This document shows, piece after piece, positions 60,153 to 64,000 of a stretch of DNA of 64,000 nucleotides (position 1 is the stretch's first letter; the number at the start of each line of letters is the position of its first letter). The DNA is from Anaeramoeba flamelloides (lineage: Eukaryota; Metamonada; Anaeramoebidae): the NCBI GenBank assembly GCA_027625915.1, contig JANTQA010000023.1, positions 10,354,001 through 10,418,000 of the forward strand, in the 5' to 3' direction. The position numbers were made by a program, and so were the translations under genes. Under the pieces are notes generated by a model. That model was not told the DNA's origin. It did not search any database and was given only the letters and a program-made list of their open reading frames with translations.

Positions 60153-62207
60153 ATGGGACTAATCTCGAAAGCTATACCATTCAAAGAAATAACAAAAAAA
60201 TATTTATTACCTTATCTGTGGAAAATAGGATTCCTTTCGTTTCTTGTTGGGATCTTTCTTTTTGCGCAAGCACCAAATTTAGCAAAGAAAACTTATGTTT
60301 CTGAAAATGCATTACTTGTTGGAAGCTCAAAAGGCTCTGTGAGCAATCAAGATGTTGAATCTTTAATTAAACTTTATCACAACTTGTTCCGCAGCGAAAA
60401 TATTTTTGATGAATTCTATACACTTCTTTCTCAAAGGGACGACATCGAGCTATTTAAGCAAGACCTTAAAGTGCAAGCTGCAAATGGTGATGATATTAAT
60501 TCTTCCAAAAATAAATTGTTCCAGAATATTGTTTCAATCTCTTATTCCTCGCGTACGCAATGCAACGAAGCCATTTTAATTGTTGCAGGTATTCCCGATT
60601 CAAACAATCTTGAGAGCAATGAAATGATCTATTGTTTGAAACTATTAGACCTGTTAAAAAGAAATAATTGGATGACGAAAAATGCCATTTTTTTGTTTTA
60701 TCCAAAGTCCTATGGCAGCGATGCGATCAATCAATTCTTAAACGAATACCATCAATACAATTCCAAATCTCAAGTACTAACAAATTTCACAAGAGCAGGA
60801 GCAATACATTCAGGATTCGTCTTAGATTTCAATTCCATTGTACCAGATTTGTTTTATATAATACCAGAAGGCTTAACTGGGGAAGTGCCAAATTTGGATG
60901 TAATCAATTTAATGGTTCGAGAAATAGGTTCTGCTTGTGGGAGGGTGCTTTTGCATCAACAGACTAATGCCTTAATTAATCTTAAAAATCAAAATATGGA
61001 AAATGAGAACAAAAGCAATAATCGTTATGGGAAAATTACCTTAAAAGAAAAAATTTCAGATTTATTTCCTCAAGATCATAAAGCGTTAATCTATATGATG
61101 TTAAATTTGGCTTACAATGACGATCCAAAGGGACACGAATTTATGCAAAGATATAAAATTGATTCCGCAACTTTACAATTTTATTCAAAATCAGAAACCG
61201 ATCAAAATAATCAATATAATAGCAAAAGCAATATCAACCGTAACAATGATAATAACAGTGGCCGTGATGATAATATACAAGCTGTGTTTAGTGGAGGGGA
61301 CAAATCTAGAGCATCTTGTATTTTAAAATCTTTAGAAAATATTATTCGAGATTTGATGAAGGCTTCTGAGCACTTCCATCAATCCTTCACTTATTATTTA
61401 TTACCTGCTTCAAGGAAATTTATAACGAATGGCGATTATTTATTAGGATTCCTTTTTTGGATACTATGGCCAACCATTGGCCCCTTTATTAATGAATTGA
61501 TTTTTTCCGTTTTTCCAATGATCATCCAAACAAAAATTTTAATTTCAATTGGGAGTCTTTCATTAGTCGGCTTTGGGTTACTTTTAGCCTCTCAAATGAT
61601 TTCCATCCAGATTTGGTTAATAACGTTTATTATAACATTTTGTTGTTGCTCATTATCATTATGGATGTTTCAAAATTCAATTTATTCGTCTTTTAATCCT
61701 TCGCCAATTCTATTGTCACTCATTTTAAAAAAAAAATCACCAAGCTTTGATTGCATCTGGCTTTATCAAAAGACAATGTTCTTAATAATATTAGTTTTGT
61801 CTTTAGTTTATCTTGCTATTTTAAATATTTCTTTGTCTTTAATTCTATATATATTCACAGTTCCGTTGTTTATATTAATAGTAAAATATGAAAATCAATT
61901 CCTCAACTCTTTACAAATTATAGCTGTAATTTTATTTTCTCCCTTTTCAATTGCTTCAATAATTGCTTATTTTGAGAAAACTTCCTTGATATCAATAATA
62001 GAAAGGGGAATCCTTTCTTATCTTAAATATGGCAACCATATATTCCCCTTTTGCTGTTTGGTTTGGTTTCCAATTTCGGTGGGTACTTTAGTTTCTTTAT
62101 TTCGTTTTTTATTTATCAACAATAAGCAGAGTATTAATTTAAATGGAAATGACAAGAACACTGATACAAGAAATCAAAACAAAATTAAAGAAAGAAAAAA
62201 TAAATAA
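60153..62207 (+). CDS. GAA1: GPI transamidase complex subunit GAA1/GPAA1
   Basis: Single exon, 684 residues. GAA1 is the ER-membrane subunit of the GPI transamidase that helps bring the GPI lipid to the substrate protein. Seen: short cytosolic N-terminus, first membrane segment about 23-42 (WKIGFLSFLVGIFLFAQA), large luminal M28-peptidase-like domain (about 45-420) with EAILIVAGIPDS and the family's HEFMQRYKIDSATL, HQSFTYYLLPASRKFITNGDYL just before the membrane, then a C-terminal cluster of about six hydrophobic segments (430-660) and a basic, Asn-rich tail. An Asn/Ser-rich insert at about 355-380 makes it longer than usual (about 620). The A/C-rich leader directly upstream supports the ATG chosen. 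Confidence 0.95.
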   Translation: MGLISKAIPFKEITKKYLLPYLWKIGFLSFLVGIFLFAQAPNLAKKTYVSENALLVGSSKGSVSNQDVESLIKLYHNLFRSENIFDEFYTLLSQRDDIELFKQDLKVQAANGDDINSSKNKLFQNIVSISYSSRTQCNEAILIVAGIPDSNNLESNEMIYCLKLLDLLKRNNWMTKNAIFLFYPKSYGSDAINQFLNEYHQYNSKSQVLTNFTRAGAIHSGFVLDFNSIVPDLFYIIPEGLTGEVPNLDVINLMVREIGSACGRVLLHQQTNALINLKNQNMENENKSNNRYGKITLKEKISDLFPQDHKALIYMMLNLAYNDDPKGHEFMQRYKIDSATLQFYSKSETDQNNQYNSKSNINRNNDNNSGRDDNIQAVFSGGDKSRASCILKSLENIIRDLMKASEHFHQSFTYYLLPASRKFITNGDYLLGFLFWILWPTIGPFINELIFSVFPMIIQTKILISIGSLSLVGFGLLLASQMISIQIWLITFIITFCCCSLSLWMFQNSIYSSFNPSPILLSLILKKKSPSFDCIWLYQKTMFLIILVLSLVYLAILNISLSLILYIFTVPLFILIVKYENQFLNSLQIIAVILFSPFSIASIIAYFEKTSLISIIERGILSYLKYGNHIFPFCCLVWFPISVGTLVSLFRFLFINNKQSINLNGNDKNTDTRNQNKIKERKNK

Positions 62208-64000
62208 TTCATTTTTATTTTTCAATTTTTGTTTCTTATTTTTTTTTTTTTTTTTTATTAAATTTATAATTAATACTATTGTAAAGAATTGTGTAGAATG
62301 AATAGAGTTGTAGGTTGTTTGTATTTGAATTCATCATTTTTTTTTGGGGGGGTGGGGTGTGTGATGAATATTATAAAAAAATATCTATTTTTTAAAATCA
62401 TAATATTATTAAAAATAGTAATTAATAATTAATTGTGATAAAGAACATAAATAAAAATAATAAAGTGATATAAGATTCAAGTCATAATTAAAAAATTTAC
62501 AATATTTTTAATATAGAAAATTTTTTGTGATCAACAAACAGTTCTTGTAAAAAAAAAATTGTTTTTTTTTTTTTTTTTTGTATTAAAGAGTATAACCCAT
62601 TTGTAAAAAATGAATCTGAATTTTTAATCTTTTTTTGTTAAAATTATATTTTTTCCTTAATGATGATACTTTTCTTTTGTTACCCTTTATTTTCGGTTAG
62701 TAAATCCTTTTTTATTACATATAATCAATTTCTTAAAGATTTTCTAAATTTATTCTTTTTGTTTACTTTTTTTTTGTTGAGTATAACAAAAATATTGGTA
62801 GTCTTGTTTTGGTATTATTATCATTTCTTACTATTTATCAAGATTTATAAAATGGGTAATTGGCTTTTTGTTTTTTTCCTTTGTGATTTTAAACATATTA
62901 GTTTTTTAAACTTTTGTTATGTACATTAAAGAATTTTGATTTTTTTTTTTCTTAACTCTTTCAAAGTTTTTTTTTACAAAGTCTATTTTTTTTTTTTTTT
63001 TTAATTTTTTTATAATTTTTTTTGATATTAAATTTGAAAAAATATTTTTTTATAAAAAAAAAAAAAAACATATAATTTCATAAGTGAAATGATCCCAAAT
63101 TGCTATTTTGTTCAAAAAAAAATCTAAATTGTTTGTTATATTATAAGTGTAAATATTAAATGCTGTAAAAAATAGAATTTTTTTTATAATTTTAAAAATA
63201 AATAATGAGTTTGATGAATTTATCAAGATTTTAGTAATAACAAAAGAAACAGCTATTTTGATTATTAAACCTAATGTATTTTCAATAAAAATTCTTTAGT
63301 AAATACAATTTTTTTGTTTAAAAAAATGATTTATTTTTAACAATTGAAAGATTAATATTCACTGGAGAATTTTTGATTAAAATGATTCTTAGTTTATCAA
63401 AATAATCTGAAATTAAATTATTTACTATTCCCAAAATTTGGATAAATATATTAAACTATTTATTTATATCTAAAATTCAACAAAATGTATTTTCTACAAT
63501 ATTCAACTTTACTCTAATGGAGTAGTGTTAATTTTTTACATCTTATTTATTAATTAGTTATTATGTTTAAAAAAAAAATAAACTTAAAATTAAATACATA
63601 CTTTAGTGAATATTTGTCTTGAAAAATGAACTTTTTTGAAAAAATCTGAAAAAAATTTGAATTTAATAATGGAAAATATAAAGTTTTTGATATAATTTCC
63701 TTTTTTTTTATCAATTCAATAACTCATTTTTCCTAAATATTTTCCATATAAGACTGTTAATTGCAAAAAAATGAGAATATATATTTATCATTCAAATTTC
63801 GAAAAAAAAACATAAAATCAAAAATAAAAAAAAAACTCCAAAATACTCAATTCTTAAAAGTTGAAATTACTAATTTAAGGTTCTTTTAGGAATTAAAATT
63901 TGAAAAGATCACATCATTTATAAAATTTTTTTTTTGGAAAGTTGAATGAAAATTTTGTTTCTTGTATTTTGAAACAAATAATAAGATAAAATACCTATGA
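62208..64000. other. Intergenic region to the window edge
   Basis: Poly-T and poly-A rich, with a short G-rich patch at about 62346-62361. The Phe-rich 89-codon ORF at 62660 is not credible. No repeat family member identified with confidence. Confidence 0.55.

Overview
The window is a very AT-rich piece of nuclear DNA from a unicellular eukaryote. Protein-coding exons stand out as islands of higher GC in long A/T-rich spacers full of homopolymers and microsatellites. Eukaryotic identity is shown by spliceosomal introns (donors all GTA-, acceptors mostly ATAG or AAAAG with no clear polypyrimidine tract) and by eukaryote-only genes: a Dbf4-type S-phase kinase regulator, the GPI transamidase subunit GAA1, an ARF-like GTPase and an eEF1A paralogue. 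An acetate:succinate CoA-transferase-type enzyme and a thiolase, both with basic N-terminal extensions starting MFS, suggest a mitochondrion-related organelle. That set, with long Asn/Glu/Lys-rich insertions and BTB proteins, resembles free-living anaerobic metamonads such as Anaeramoeba; this placement is inference. All complete genes end in TAA or TAG.

Layout: (1) 1-309, minus, 5' part of an enolase with a DPY30/RIIa-like N-terminal extension. (2) 4.2-5.5 kb, an inverted duplication and two unidentified minus-strand ORFs. (3) 12.2-12.9 kb, ARF-like GTPase, two exons. (4) 15.7-19.0 kb, acetyl-CoA hydrolase/CoA-transferase, three exons, head-to-head with (5) thiolase at 19.8-21.0 kb. (6) 25.2-27.0 kb, BTB-BACK protein with a Rossmann/GATase-like C-terminus. 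(7) 30.2-31.9 kb, Dbf4-like protein, two exons. (8) 38.6-41.5 kb, membrane-anchored ARM/HEAT-like protein, five exons. (9) 45.0-47.6 kb, second BTB protein of the same architecture as (6). (10) 52.1-53.4 kb, eEF1A-like GTPase lacking the catalytic histidine. (11) 60.2-62.2 kb, GAA1.

The spacers hold most of the unexplained structure. At least eight dispersed repeat groups can be recognised by eye. Several are short inverted-repeat elements with TA at the target site (MITE-like): a ~170-bp CTGGTATTTG family, a ~190-bp CAGTTCCAC family, and two related 0.5-0.7-kb families with AGTCAAAGGG ends. Nested insertions with matching empty sites show that these are mobile. A separate ~1.2-kb element at 56.8-58.0 kb has 21-bp terminal inverted repeats and clustered TATCGCGATA boxes at both ends. 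No intact transposase was found.

Functionally the CoA-transferase/thiolase pair is the only clear gene cluster (acetyl-CoA metabolism, probably in the same organelle, from one shared 0.74-kb divergent promoter region). The two BTB proteins are a dispersed paralogous pair. The other genes are unrelated housekeeping functions: replication control, GPI anchoring, trafficking and translation.
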